Shown: positions 1 through 8,297, numbered from the stretch's first letter. The stretch: 21,561 bases of DNA from Methylacidiphilum caldifontis (GCA_945860255.1 CAMAQI010000022.1:1-21561), one strand, 5' to 3'. Translations and numbers: made by a program. The notes: generated from the letters alone by a model not told the origin.

Positions 1-102
1 ACTTCGTTCCTTACACTCCAGAACCAAAATCAGATGGATCAAAGGATTAAGCTTGAAGATCATTCTCCCTTCTCTTACAATCTCCTCAGTCCCAACCACC
101 AT

Positions 103-120
103 AGCTTATTTAAATAAGCT
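103..120. repeat. Perfect 18-bp palindrome downstream of the truncated kinase
   Basis: AGCTTATTTAAATAAGCT equals its own reverse complement. It lies about 25 bases beyond the stop codon of the minus-strand PAS kinase. It has no loop and no following T-run, so it is a poor intrinsic terminator. A protein-binding site or a rearrangement scar is possible. Bases 1-144 otherwise show nothing recognisable. Confidence 0.5.
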
Positions 121-144
121 TCTGGTCGAAGAATGGGGACCACC

Positions 145-1530
145 TCAGAACTCCCTCATCGCCTTCACGATCGTTGAAATTCGATTGATCCCCTCGCCCG
201 CATCATTGACTGCCTTGGGAATCTCTTGAAGTAAAAATTGCAGCGACTTTCTCCCCTTCTCGTCAATGGTCGCCCCCTCTTTCTTTAGATAATCCTGAAG
301 GATCTTATCGACTAAAGTCCAATTCTTTTTGAGAAAACTGATATTATCCCCAATAAATTGAGCGGGGGTATTAATTTCATGCGCCACCCCTGCGGCTAAT
401 TGACCGATCGCCTCAAGTTTATGCGATTGAGTGAGACGAACCTGCATCTCCTTCTCATCGGTTATATCTCGAAGAACCGTCAATTTGGAAATCGTACTAT
501 TGGCATTGGTCAAAGGCGAACTCGTCGCTTTAAAAATTCGCCCGTTATCGGGATGGCGGATCTCATGATTTGAACAAATAGACCCCTCAATGGGCTTATA
601 ATGACAAATCGGACAATCCTTTTCACAATTAAAAATCTTTGCCGCACACGGCCCTCCCATCACATCCCCAAATATCTGACGCATCGCAGGATTGGCGTAT
701 TCGACTTCAAATGAATCAGAGCAAACAAAACAGGGATCACTCATCGACTCCATCATGCTGCGCATTTTATACTCACTTCGAAATAACGCCTCCTCCACTC
801 GTTTTCGCTCCGTAACATCGCGTACGATCGATACCCCATTCCAGACCGAATCCATTTTCACGAACGAAAGGGAAAACTCGATTTGAATCTCATGCCCCTC
901 CTTATGAAGCCCCGCAACTTCGAGGGTTTCCCCTTCCCATTTTCCCTCTGCATTCGGCCTCCAATTCTCAAACCCATTTTTGAATGCCTGATGGTATCGA
1001 AAGGGAAAAATTAAAAACTCCAACTCTTGTCCTATTGTCTCTTGGGGGGTATAGCCAAAAATTCTCGAAGCCGCTCGACTCCAAAAAATAACCTTTCCAT
1101 GGTCATCCATTAAAATCACCCCATCATGTGCCGCATTGGCTAACGCACGGAATTTCCCCTCACTTTCTAAAAGATGCCCTTCTGCTTCTACAAACGAAGT
1201 GAAATCATGAAAAGTCACCGCAATTCCAAGCACTCCCTCCACTTCCCATCGCTTGATGCGCACTTCAAAAGTCCTCTCTTTTCCATTCATCAAATAAGAT
1301 CTTAAAAAGGTAATTTCCCTTGCTTCCGACCTCATAAATTCTTGAATAATTCCTAAGAGTGAATCCACGGAAACCGCTTGAGCCTTGATATCTGGATTAT
1401 CAACCAAAACCGGAGGTGGGAATGATTTTAATATCAATTCAGCAGCAGGACTGGCAAATGCTAAAGAGAGATCTTGACGAAAAAGAAGGATCGGTGGAAT
1501 TAACTCCCGCACAGCATCAATAGTGATCAT
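145..1530 (-). CDS. Three-PAS sensor histidine kinase, truncated before the ATPase domain
   Basis: This is a soluble sensor kinase of 461 residues. PAS-like regions lie at about residues 1-115, 125-245 and 255-360, joined by helical linkers; the second ends in the usual DVTERKR. A HisKA dimerisation/phosphoacceptor domain follows at about 368-461, with the H-box AAGVAHEINTPAQFIGDN and probable phosphoacceptor His384. This H-box style belongs to kinases that normally continue into a HATPase_c domain of about 120 residues or more. Here the frame stops (TGA) right after IVKAMREF. None of the three frames in the remaining 144 bases shows N-, G1- or G2-box motifs, so autophosphorylation would be lost unless the ATPase comes from elsewhere. 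The third PAS is cysteine-rich (C267, C270, C295, C302, C306, C309, C319, including CxxxCxxC), suggesting metal or redox sensing. No membrane segments are seen. The family is certain; functionality is doubtful. Confidence 0.85.
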   Translation of the reverse strand: MITIDAVRELIPPILLFRQDLSLAFASPAAELILKSFPPPVLVDNPDIKAQAVSVDSLLGIIQEFMRSEAREITFLRSYLMNGKERTFEVRIKRWEVEGVLGIAVTFHDFTSFVEAEGHLLESEGKFRALANAAHDGVILMDDHGKVIFWSRAASRIFGYTPQETIGQELEFLIFPFRYHQAFKNGFENWRPNAEGKWEGETLEVAGLHKEGHEIQIEFSLSFVKMDSVWNGVSIVRDVTERKRVEEALFRSEYKMRSMMESMSDPCFVCSDSFEVEYANPAMRQIFGDVMGGPCAAKIFNCEKDCPICHYKPIEGSICSNHEIRHPDNGRIFKATSSPLTNANSTISKLTVLRDITDEKEMQVRLTQSHKLEAIGQLAAGVAHEINTPAQFIGDNISFLKKNWTLVDKILQDYLKKEGATIDEKGRKSLQFLLQEIPKAVNDAGEGINRISTIVKAMREF

Positions 1531-1552
1531 ATGACTAATGTCAAATTCTCCC

Positions 1553-1611
1553 TTATTATCAGAATAGCACCTTTCCTAGAAACTCATACAAAATTATCTC
1601 CTTGATAATAA
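1553..1611 (-). promoter_or_regulatory. AT-rich inverted repeat upstream of the PAS kinase
   Basis: TTATTATCA (1553-1561) and TGATAATAA (1603-1611) are perfect 9-base inverted arms separated by 41 bases, just upstream of the kinase start at 1530. On the minus strand an extended -10-like TGCTATTCT lies between the arms. The arrangement could be an operator or simply chance in AT-rich DNA. The rest of the gap 1531-1802 shows no gene. Confidence 0.3.
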
Positions 1612-1802
1612 AGAAGATACAAAACTAAACGATAATAGTTCTCTACAGAGTCAAAAGAAATTGTATGAAACTCTTGGATTAATTAGTCAAATCACAAACT
1701 CATTATTCCTCTGATAATCTCGAACGAGGAATTCCGAAATAAAGTTGCCCTGAATTACTGCCATAGATTGCCAATAAATCAAAAATACTTATCCTTCCTT
1801 CA

Positions 1803-2027
1803 ATGAACCCCGAAATCTTAAACGAACTCGCCACTGCTTTAGAGCGCTACTTCAAAGCCATCCCCCTTCAGAAAGAGCCCAATCCCCCAGACCTTCTTCC
1901 TCTCATTAAAAACTTGGGGGAGCTCCAAAAAAAATATCACCACGATCTCGAGTCGGAACTCCGTCACTTCATGCAACGCCAAAGCTACGAAAAAGCACTT
2001 CTCAAAATCCGCGAGCTCCAATCATAA
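1803..2027 (+). CDS. Small hypothetical protein, 74 residues
   Basis: I do not recognise the family. The protein is charged and predicted mostly helical, with no signal peptide, membrane segment or cysteine motif. Its C-terminal half has the pattern LESELRHFMQRQSYEKALLKIREL, which looks like a small helical hairpin. The composition looks like a real protein rather than a shadow frame, and it is the only plausible coding sequence in this gap. The ATG lacks an obvious Shine-Dalgarno sequence, as do several other starts in this window. It is transcribed towards the ATPase gene (convergent, 38 bases between stops), so the two share no operon. Confidence 0.55.
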   Translation: MNPEILNELATALERYFKAIPLQKEPNPPDLLPLIKNLGELQKKYHHDLESELRHFMQRQSYEKALLKIRELQS

Positions 2028-2065
2028 ACCGGACTAGCCGAAAACAAAACAATAAATGAAAGGGA

Positions 2066-3322
2066 TTAAATCTGCTGTAACCAGTCTTCCATGGAAATGA
2101 CCCGAATCTGAACCGTTGTTCCATTCCATGTGAAATCTTCCACAGCATTTTGACCTCTCGTTAAACAAATTAACACGTTGCACCGTAATTCCTCACTGGC
2201 CTTTACAAGAGCCCTAAATTCGCGTGTTCTGGTATGAGGGTCTGACAAATCGACGCACACTTGGATGAGTTGAGAGATCTTCCCTCTTTCTTTAATTACA
2301 AAATCAACTTCGTGAAGTTCTTTACTTTTCCAGAAAAAAAGATCGATTTCACCAGCCATCTGTCGACGCCACAATGCAATGGCAATTACATTTTCAGCGA
2401 GTCTGCCCAAATCTTGTCCGGGTCTAGTTCCAAGGCAAACAGCAAGAGCAGGATCGATGGCATAAGCCTTTTTGTTAGCGGAACTTCTTTCACGGGCTTT
2501 AAATGAAAGTCGGTTTAGTGTGAAAATCAAAAATGATTCACAAAGCATTCGAGTATACTTTTCGGCCGTTGTCGGACTGGAAACTCTTGCTACCGATGCG
2601 ACAGTCCTAAAGGAGAACTCCTTTGCTACATTTGAAAAAAAGTAATGGGCAACATCTTCAAGTCCAGCACTGGAGCGAATTTTATAGCGTCGGACGATAT
2701 CCTTTAGCAAGGTTGCACGAACTAAATCACGTAGATAATCAACTCGATTAGCTCCTCGCAACAGTGGCTCAGGGTAGCCGCCTTCCATTAAAAATTTGTC
2801 AAAAACGGCGGATGTTTCGGCCGAAGTATTTTGCTTTCCAGTTGATGCTAAAATTTCTGAAAATGAAAAGGGAAGCAAAATTACAGATTGATGACGCCCG
2901 GTAAGATGAGTTGCAAGCTCACTGCTGAGCAAATTGGCGTTACTGCCAGTAATCAGCAGGTGTTTACCGGTACGCTGGAGACGATTAATCAGAAGCTCCC
3001 ACTTGGGGAAATTTTGAATTTCATCAAAGAGAATATGGAGGGGGTTACCGTAAATTTCGTCAATGGCCGCAAGAAGTGAATCCGCCTCGGTAAGATTGGC
3101 AAGACGTTCATCATCAAAATTTGCATAGCCGCCCCCACCTAACTTATGAAGCAAATGGATGGCAAAAGTAGATTTTCCTGCGCGACGAGGACCAATGACG
3201 ACACGAACTAAGTCGGTTTCTGTCGTGTAGCGGAGAGAAAAATTTCGTTCTACATAGCTACGCTTAAGTTGAATCTCAAGTTCATTTTTTTGAGTAAGGA
3301 CAATATCACGAAAATTAGCCAT
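2066..3322 (-). CDS. AAA-family ATPase with C-terminal DUF4143 domain
   Basis: This 418-residue ATP-binding protein has an N-terminal AAA_14-type P-loop domain: Walker A GPRRAGKST at residues 44-52, Walker B ILFDE at 97-101, and a TGSNA sensor motif at 125-129. The segment LTGRHQSVILLPFSFSEIL is typical of the family. The C-terminal half is DUF4143-like, with the nuclease-fold signature EVDFVI followed by a QVCVDL strand near residues 345-370. These proteins are widespread and mobile in bacteria and archaea, and their cellular role is not established. A role in toxin-antitoxin-like or nucleic-acid transactions is only conjecture. The gene is a stand-alone unit with its own promoter/palindrome (3329-3362). 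The surrounding signalling genes offer no functional link, which suits an accessory gene gained by transfer. The ATG start is supported by the family N-terminus. Confidence 0.85.
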   Translation of the reverse strand: MANFRDIVLTQKNELEIQLKRSYVERNFSLRYTTETDLVRVVIGPRRAGKSTFAIHLLHKLGGGGYANFDDERLANLTEADSLLAAIDEIYGNPLHILFDEIQNFPKWELLINRLQRTGKHLLITGSNANLLSSELATHLTGRHQSVILLPFSFSEILASTGKQNTSAETSAVFDKFLMEGGYPEPLLRGANRVDYLRDLVRATLLKDIVRRYKIRSSAGLEDVAHYFFSNVAKEFSFRTVASVARVSSPTTAEKYTRMLCESFLIFTLNRLSFKARERSSANKKAYAIDPALAVCLGTRPGQDLGRLAENVIAIALWRRQMAGEIDLFFWKSKELHEVDFVIKERGKISQLIQVCVDLSDPHTRTREFRALVKASEELRCNVLICLTRGQNAVEDFTWNGTTVQIRVISMEDWLQQI

Positions 3323-3328
3323 TACGCC

Positions 3329-3362
3329 ATAATGGACAAAATTCCTATATTTTGTCCATTAT
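3329..3362 (-). promoter_or_regulatory. Operator-like perfect inverted repeat over the ATPase promoter
   Basis: ATAATGGACAAAAT (3329-3342) and ATTTTGTCCATTAT (3349-3362) are perfect 14-base arms with a 6-base spacer. The element ends 6 bases upstream of the ATPase ATG. Read on the minus strand, the outer arm supplies a consensus -10 TATAAT, so transcription would begin inside the repeat and leave a leader of roughly 30 bases. No good -35 is evident. This geometry fits autoregulation by a DNA-binding dimer or a leader hairpin. The 185 bases between here and the receiver stop at 3552 hold no recognised gene. Confidence 0.6.
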
Positions 3363-3551
3363 AAAGTTAAATTTTTCTGTGATTTCTAGGGCTTTTTGTT
3401 TTGAGTTCGTAAAGCTTGATTAATCCTAGTGGCATGGTGATTGTTGTTGGCTCCTGTGCCAAACGATAATGGCTCAGCTTTTTTACTATTTGTAGCCTTA
3501 CTCCAATGGGTTTTGCGCTACACGAGAGGGAAGGTTTTAAAGAATACTTCA

Positions 3552-3962
3552 CTAGGAGAGCGACCATCTCATCGATAGCCCCTGAATCGCTGTCACGATA
3601 TGTTCAAAGGCGATCGGCTTCGAGATATAGGCGATCGCCCCTTTCGACAAAGCCCCCTCTTTTTCACTCTCTCGTCGGCTTCCCGAAACTATCATCACCG
3701 GGATTTTTTTGAAGTCAGAATCGCTCATCAATTCATCCAAAAACTCAAATCCATTTTTCATTGGCATATTCAAATCTAAAAAAATAATTCCGACCTCTTC
3801 CAGTAAACCGTTCCTCCGCAACCTCTCTAAATACTCCCAAGCCTCGTTCGCTCCGCCAAGGCTGACAACCTCTCCAACAAAACCGGAGTCATCCAACATC
3901 TCTCGAAAAAGAATGGAGTCATCCTCATGGTCATCGACCCTTAAAAACTTCACCTCTCTCAT
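3552..3962 (-). CDS. Single-domain response regulator (Rcp1-like receiver)
   Basis: The 136-residue protein is a complete receiver domain with no output domain. Visible are the acidic pair D10/D11, the phosphoacceptor D63 in FLDLNMP, S93/S95 after the fourth strand (MIVSGS) and K115 in ISKP. The long loop after the second helix (about residues 44-57) resembles Rcp1-type receivers that partner phytochrome-like or PAS/CHASE kinases. Its ATG overlaps the stop of the upstream kinase gene as ATGA, so translation is almost certainly coupled and the membrane kinase is its probable phosphodonor. With no DNA-binding domain it should act by protein-protein contact or as a phosphorelay intermediate. Confidence 0.9.
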   Translation of the reverse strand: MREVKFLRVDDHEDDSILFREMLDDSGFVGEVVSLGGANEAWEYLERLRRNGLLEEVGIIFLDLNMPMKNGFEFLDELMSDSDFKKIPVMIVSGSRRESEKEGALSKGAIAYISKPIAFEHIVTAIQGLSMRWSLS

Positions 3963-6178
3963 CCCGCCTCACTTTCTGAAATCACAGATCGATCTCTCCT
4001 CGAAAAAGTCAGCGTAAAACAACTTCCCCCTCCCTCACGATTCTCATAAAAAACGCTCCCCCCATGACGCTCGGCAATCTGTTTCACAATGGCGAGTCCC
4101 GCTCCCGTCCCCTCAATCTCTCGTCCCACAGCGCGTTGAAACAGCTTGAAAATTCGCTCCACTTGCTCCGCCTTCACCCCTGGTCCTCGATCGAATACCT
4201 GGATCCCCTCCTGCTCTCCATTTTCACTCCGATAGGCTTTCACTAAAATCTCTGGATCTTGTTGAGGATTCGTAAACTTCAACGCATTGCCAATTAAATT
4301 AAAGATCGCCTGCGTTCCCCACGTTCGATTCACCCAAAGAGAGGGAATATCCCGATCAACGGAGATCATCGCATTCTTCGCCTTCGAAACAGCCTCTAAT
4401 CGACTTAATGCCTCCATCACAAGCTCTCTCCCCGGAATCGGCGCCGTGGGGGGCTCAGCTCTCTGAACTCGAGAAAGCATCGTAATATCGTCGAGGAGTC
4501 GATCTAAGCGCATCGAGGAAAAGACGATTCTGCGTAAAAAATCCTGACCCTTTTCATCCAAACGATCCAAATAGCGTTCATAGATAAGCCGTGAAAAGCT
4601 TTCAATTCCTCGCAAGGGCTCCCTCAAATCATGAGAAACCACGTAGATTAAGGTCTCTAAATCTCGATTTTTTTGATCCCCCTCTCTCTCGACGTTGCGT
4701 CGTTCTTCGATTTCAAATCCCAAACGATCATTAATCTCGCGCAACTCTAAAGAATCATGATGCAGATGAATGTAGAGACCAATTAAAACTCCAAATAATA
4801 CAGAGAAAGCAAGACCTGCGACAAAAAAACAAATGGATAAATATTGATCCCGTTTTTGAAAAAAAAGTTTTTTCGGTACGCTCTCAATCGTAAAGCTAAC
4901 GCCGTACAAATAGATTTCTGTCGAAAATAGATTTTTTGCCGTAAAACTTTCCTTCTCCTCGAAGTCTCTTAAAATCAAACTCCCGCACTTCATCCGAAAA
5001 TCGATCGGAATATGCTCACTGTCGATCAGATCGTTAAAAAGCGGCTCAAAATCGATCCCCATCAAAAATCCGGAAAAACGTTGACCGGGCGAATGAGAGG
5101 TCGAAAGAAAGCCGATCCCATACCTTCCCTCTTGAATGATAAAAGGATCGGTCATCCATGGCGAATGATTCAACATTGATTTCTCTGCCGCTAAATCGAT
5201 CTGTTGGTAAGAAATTCGGTTAAAAGAACTCCCTTCTTTTGCTCTCACCATCTTCCTCTCTAAATTTGACCGAGGGAAATAATCGATGAATAAAACCGCT
5301 TTTTCATAATCTAAAAGAATTCGGGCCTCCTTCTGCCATTCTAAAGCCAACTTCCCCTCTCGATAAAACATCAATCGATTAAACCTCTCGAGCTCCAAGC
5401 TTAATACATTCAACTTTTGCTCAATTCGATCTCCGATCTTTACGGAATAAGAATCAACTTCTCGCATCCAAATCTGTTGCTCATGAATATGGAAAGCTGA
5501 CCACAACACTGTCGTTATCAGAAACATCACGGAGGCGGCGGCATAGGGAATCAGAGACCAATATCCTGTCCCCTCTTCGAGACAATCTTGAATTCCTTTC
5601 ACTAAAATGACCGCTCCAAAAATAATTAAGAATAATGAGGCCGCACATAAACTCAAGAAATGCGAATAATCGATGGTACGTTCAAAAACAATAATCCCAC
5701 TCAAGAGTAAAAAGCCGATGAGAGAGACCCCAAGCCCGGTCATAATCATGATTGCAATACGACTTTTCCCCATCCAGAAAAACGGATATCCTAACCCAAA
5801 AAGAGAAATAGCGGAAAAAGCAGCAAGAGAAAGATACTCATATCCAAACCCTTTAAATAACCGAAGCCCTATCGGTGCATTAATCGCTCCGGGGAGCAAG
5901 AGATCAAGCCAGAGTAAAGTCGTCCATACGATCGCCATTAAAGCGACCCATCGGGCAACCATTAACTTTTTATGATTTAAAAAAAAGAGCATGACCGAAG
6001 CGATCCCCAAAAAAAATGAGGTCGACGCTCCTCCCACTCCCCTCTGTTGATGAATCACCTCTTGGACAAGGAGAGAGATCAAAAGTGAGACAAGGAGAAT
6101 AAAAAAACAAGTTTGAAGAAAATCAGCAAATCGTTTCCAACCTAGAAATAAAAGTCGAATACGATGCAATAAAATCAC
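3959..6178 (-). CDS. Membrane sensor histidine kinase with 7TM region and CHASE-like domain
   Basis: The reading frame stays open back to an ATG at 6289, but that would overlap the preceding kinase gene by 95 bases. I favour the GTG at 6178, 16 bases after that gene's stop (739 residues). Numbering here is from the 6289 ATG. Hydrophobic segments lie near 57-77, 88-105, 108-134, 151-173, 177-202, 208-232 and 243-268. An extracytoplasmic region (about 272-482) has CHASE-like features, and a last membrane span covers 483-510. The kinase core follows: H-box VSHDLREPLRG with H553, N-box NLIGNALKF (N668), G1 DRGPG (700-704), F-box, and G2 GTGAGLAIVKQ (727-737). All catalytic motifs are present. It is followed by the receiver gene with ATGA overlap and preceded by the disrupted GAF kinase, forming one operon. 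The IS upstream may reduce its transcription. Confidence 0.88.
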   Translation of the reverse strand: MILLHRIRLLFLGWKRFADFLQTCFFILLVSLLISLLVQEVIHQQRGVGGASTSFFLGIASVMLFFLNHKKLMVARWVALMAIVWTTLLWLDLLLPGAINAPIGLRLFKGFGYEYLSLAAFSAISLFGLGYPFFWMGKSRIAIMIMTGLGVSLIGFLLLSGIIVFERTIDYSHFLSLCAASLFLIIFGAVILVKGIQDCLEEGTGYWSLIPYAAASVMFLITTVLWSAFHIHEQQIWMREVDSYSVKIGDRIEQKLNVLSLELERFNRLMFYREGKLALEWQKEARILLDYEKAVLFIDYFPRSNLERKMVRAKEGSSFNRISYQQIDLAAEKSMLNHSPWMTDPFIIQEGRYGIGFLSTSHSPGQRFSGFLMGIDFEPLFNDLIDSEHIPIDFRMKCGSLILRDFEEKESFTAKNLFSTEIYLYGVSFTIESVPKKLFFQKRDQYLSICFFVAGLAFSVLFGVLIGLYIHLHHDSLELREINDRLGFEIEERRNVEREGDQKNRDLETLIYVVSHDLREPLRGIESFSRLIYERYLDRLDEKGQDFLRRIVFSSMRLDRLLDDITMLSRVQRAEPPTAPIPGRELVMEALSRLEAVSKAKNAMISVDRDIPSLWVNRTWGTQAIFNLIGNALKFTNPQQDPEILVKAYRSENGEQEGIQVFDRGPGVKAEQVERIFKLFQRAVGREIEGTGAGLAIVKQIAERHGGSVFYENREGGGSCFTLTFSRRDRSVISESEAG

Positions 6179-6194
6179 ATTCTTTAATCTAATT

Positions 6195-6874
6195 TTATAA
6201 TAATCTCTGACAAGGAATTTCAACTCGAAAAACCGTCCCCTTGCCAATCTCTGATTCGATCTCGATCTTTCCATTGAGCTGTTTGACAAATTGATGACAA
6301 ATATTCAGTCCAAGACCTGACCCCCGCTCTCCCGCGGTTCCTAATGTCGAGGAAATCGCAAACGAAGCGAAAATCGTGGCGATCTTTTCCTGGCTTATCC
6401 CCAATCCTGAATCTCGAACCACAAACGTGTAGTCTCGGCTTGTTCGAATCACAGAAAAATCAATCCCTCCCTCAATTGGAGTAAACTTAATGGCATTTGA
6501 GATCAAGTTACGAATAACGGTTTCTAACATTCTTGAGTCAGTCTTCATCAATCCAAGAAAACTTTTTGGATCCATAGAAAATTTAATTTTCTTTTGAGCC
6601 AGTAAATCCCGATAAAGTAACTGTATTTTACCGATCATTGCTCCTAACTCAATTTCGCTATACTGAGGCTGAATCAGCCCTCGCTCCAGCATCGACCATT
6701 CGAGTAAATTATTTAAAAGAGCGTAGGCTTCTGAAGCTGAGCTATGAATGTCATTCGCCATCAATGCGATCTCCGCCGAACTCATCGAATTGGCTCCCTC
6801 CTTCAGTAAACTGGAAAAACCGAGAAGCCCATTAAAGGGCGCACGCAAATCATGGGAGATAAGAGAAAAAAACT
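6195..6874 (-). pseudogene. 3' part of IS-disrupted GAF histidine kinase (HisKA and HATPase_c)
   Basis: This fragment starts at the left border of the IS and encodes the H-box SLISHDLRAPFNGLLGF (His190 of the restored protein), HisKA, and a full ATPase domain: N-box RNLISNAIKFTP, G1 RDSGLGIS, G2 GERGSGLGLNICHQF, ending at TAA 6195-6197. It continues in frame from the GAF fragment at 8322-8877 once the IS and one 9-base duplication are removed, giving 408 residues. In the present arrangement it has no native start. A frame open from an ATG at 7040 inside the IS (antisense to the transposase) could yield a 281-residue chimera. No membrane span is present. It is followed after 16 bases by the membrane kinase. 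Confidence 0.92.
6866..6874. repeat. Left 9-bp target-site duplication of the IS
   Basis: AAAAAAACT directly abuts the left inverted repeat and is repeated at 8322-8330. A 9-bp duplication fits several IS4-family groups. An adjacent G extends the match to 10 bases, but 9 leaves perfectly matched IS ends. Confidence 0.9.
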
Positions 6875-6898
6875 CACAGCCATCCCACAGGGATGGTT
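6875..6898. repeat. Left terminal inverted repeat of the IS
   Basis: These 24 bases match the reverse complement of 8298-8321 exactly. Within them CCATCCC-ACA-GGGATGG forms a 7-bp stem with a 3-base loop, so each IS end is itself palindromic. Confidence 0.92.
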
Positions 6899-6956
6899 GA
6901 ATTTTCTGTAAAATAAAAAGGTTTGGGCGCTGTTTACTCTGCCACAAGGTAGAGGG

Positions 6957-8210
6957 ATGAATAAAAAGTCCAAAAAACAGGCACCCAAACCCAAAGCATT
7001 TTCCATGCTGGGGGAGATTTGTAAAATCATTCCGACGCATTTAGTGTCAAAGTTAGCGAGGGAAACGGGGGTAGATCAAAAAGCGAGGACATTTAGTCCT
7101 TGGAGTCACGTTTTGAGTTTGATGTATGTGCAGTTGTTTCATTCTCTGAGTTTGAACGATGTCTGTGACGCATTGGGGATGCTCAAAGCTCGGCTGCAAT
7201 TTATTCGCGGGGCGAAAGCGCCCTCTCGAAACACTTTTTCGCATGCCAATCGTCAGCGAGATCCAGAGATGGCTCGTCAGCTTTTTTGGAAGGTCTTGGA
7301 GCATCTTCAATCGATCAGTCCCTCGTTTTCCAGAAGAAGTCGCGGGTCTTTTGCTTTTCGATTCAAGCGTCTGATCCATTTAGTGGACTCTTCCACGATT
7401 GCATTGATCGCTCACAGCATGGACTGGGCAAAACATCGAAGACGCAAGGCTGCCGCGAAGTGTCATTTAAGACTGGAGCTCCAAAGTATGCTTCCCCGCT
7501 TTGTGGTGGTGGAATCCGCCGATGAGCATGATAGCCAGCGAACCTTGGAACTTTGCCAAGGGGTCAAAGAGGGTGAAATCGTTGTTTTTGACAAAGCCTA
7601 TGCGGTGTTTTTCCATCTCGCGGAGTTGACCCGACGGGGAATCTTTTGGGTAAGTCGACCTAAAGACAACCTCCAATATCGGGTTGTCAAAAGCCATCCT
7701 GTTTCAGGAAATATCTTGAAAGATCAGACGATTCGACTCACGGGCGTGACAACACCCCAGGATTACCCTCAAAACTTGAGGCGGGTGGTCGCCATCGTTG
7801 AAGTGGATGGAAAGCCAAGAGAGATGGTCTTTATTACCAACCAGATGGAATGGGCTGCATCGAGCGTGTGTGATCTTTATCGGTGTCGCTGGCAAATCGA
7901 GGTCTTCTTCAAACAAATTAAGCAGACGCTTCAACTGGCTGACTTCTTGGGATACAATGAAAATGCCGTCAAATGGCAGATTTGGATCGCCCTATTGGTT
8001 TACGTTCTCCTGCGCTTTATCGCTCACCTCCACCGCTGGAGCGGAAGCTTCACCCGACTCTTCACGTTACTGCGAGCCGCTTTATGGATGCCGATGAGTC
8101 TTCAGGAACTCCTCAAACGCTATGGGACAGCACAACCTAAAAAACGTAAAATACGGGCGCATCCCGAGCGATGCTTCTTGCCGGGAATGATTAAGTTCAT
8201 GACGGCCTGA
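6957..8210 (+). CDS. IS4-family DDE transposase
   Basis: The 417-residue transposase is full length. The N-terminal region (about 10-110, with SPWSHVLSLMYVQLFHSLSLNDVCDAL-type helices and a SRNTFSHANR motif) resembles the DUF4372-type domain of IS4 enzymes. The catalytic DDE core has D144 (HLVDSSTI), D212 (VVFDKAY) and E315 within the IS4 signature Y308-R311-E315-K322 (YRCRWQIEVFFKQIK). It performs cut-and-paste transposition through the terminal repeats. The ATG follows an AAGG/AGAGGG purine stretch. No frameshift or stop interrupts it. It is the only gene of the element and lies antisense to the host kinase. Confidence 0.95.
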   Translation: MNKKSKKQAPKPKAFSMLGEICKIIPTHLVSKLARETGVDQKARTFSPWSHVLSLMYVQLFHSLSLNDVCDALGMLKARLQFIRGAKAPSRNTFSHANRQRDPEMARQLFWKVLEHLQSISPSFSRRSRGSFAFRFKRLIHLVDSSTIALIAHSMDWAKHRRRKAAAKCHLRLELQSMLPRFVVVESADEHDSQRTLELCQGVKEGEIVVFDKAYAVFFHLAELTRRGIFWVSRPKDNLQYRVVKSHPVSGNILKDQTIRLTGVTTPQDYPQNLRRVVAIVEVDGKPREMVFITNQMEWAASSVCDLYRCRWQIEVFFKQIKQTLQLADFLGYNENAVKWQIWIALLVYVLLRFIAHLHRWSGSFTRLFTLLRAALWMPMSLQELLKRYGTAQPKKRKIRAHPERCFLPGMIKFMTA

Positions 8211-8297
8211 TCCTATGGGACAGCAAAAGATCAAACCAAAATCTTTAAACCCAAATATCCAAAAATACACCCCTTTACCCAGGAAAACTTATGAAAA

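Noticed and set aside
1..102. Minus-strand open frame of 34 codons from an ATG at 102 to the window edge
   Set aside because: No ribosome site, no recognisable motif and too short to judge at the boundary; it also abuts the palindrome.
3367..3567. Minus-strand frame of 66 codons between the receiver and the ATPase palindrome
   Set aside because: It overlaps the receiver's end, matches no family I recognise, and has the random composition of a spacer frame.
6179..6289. Upstream ATG at 6289 as start of the membrane kinase
   Set aside because: It would overlap the preceding kinase gene by 95 bases and add a basic 37-residue leader encoded by its ATPase region; the GTG at 6178 fits the membrane topology and operon spacing better.
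8121..8225. CTATGGGACAGCA present twice, 92 bases apart, near the 3' end of the IS
   Set aside because: Only 13 bases, one copy within the transposase coding end and one just after it; likely a minor duplication with no visible function.
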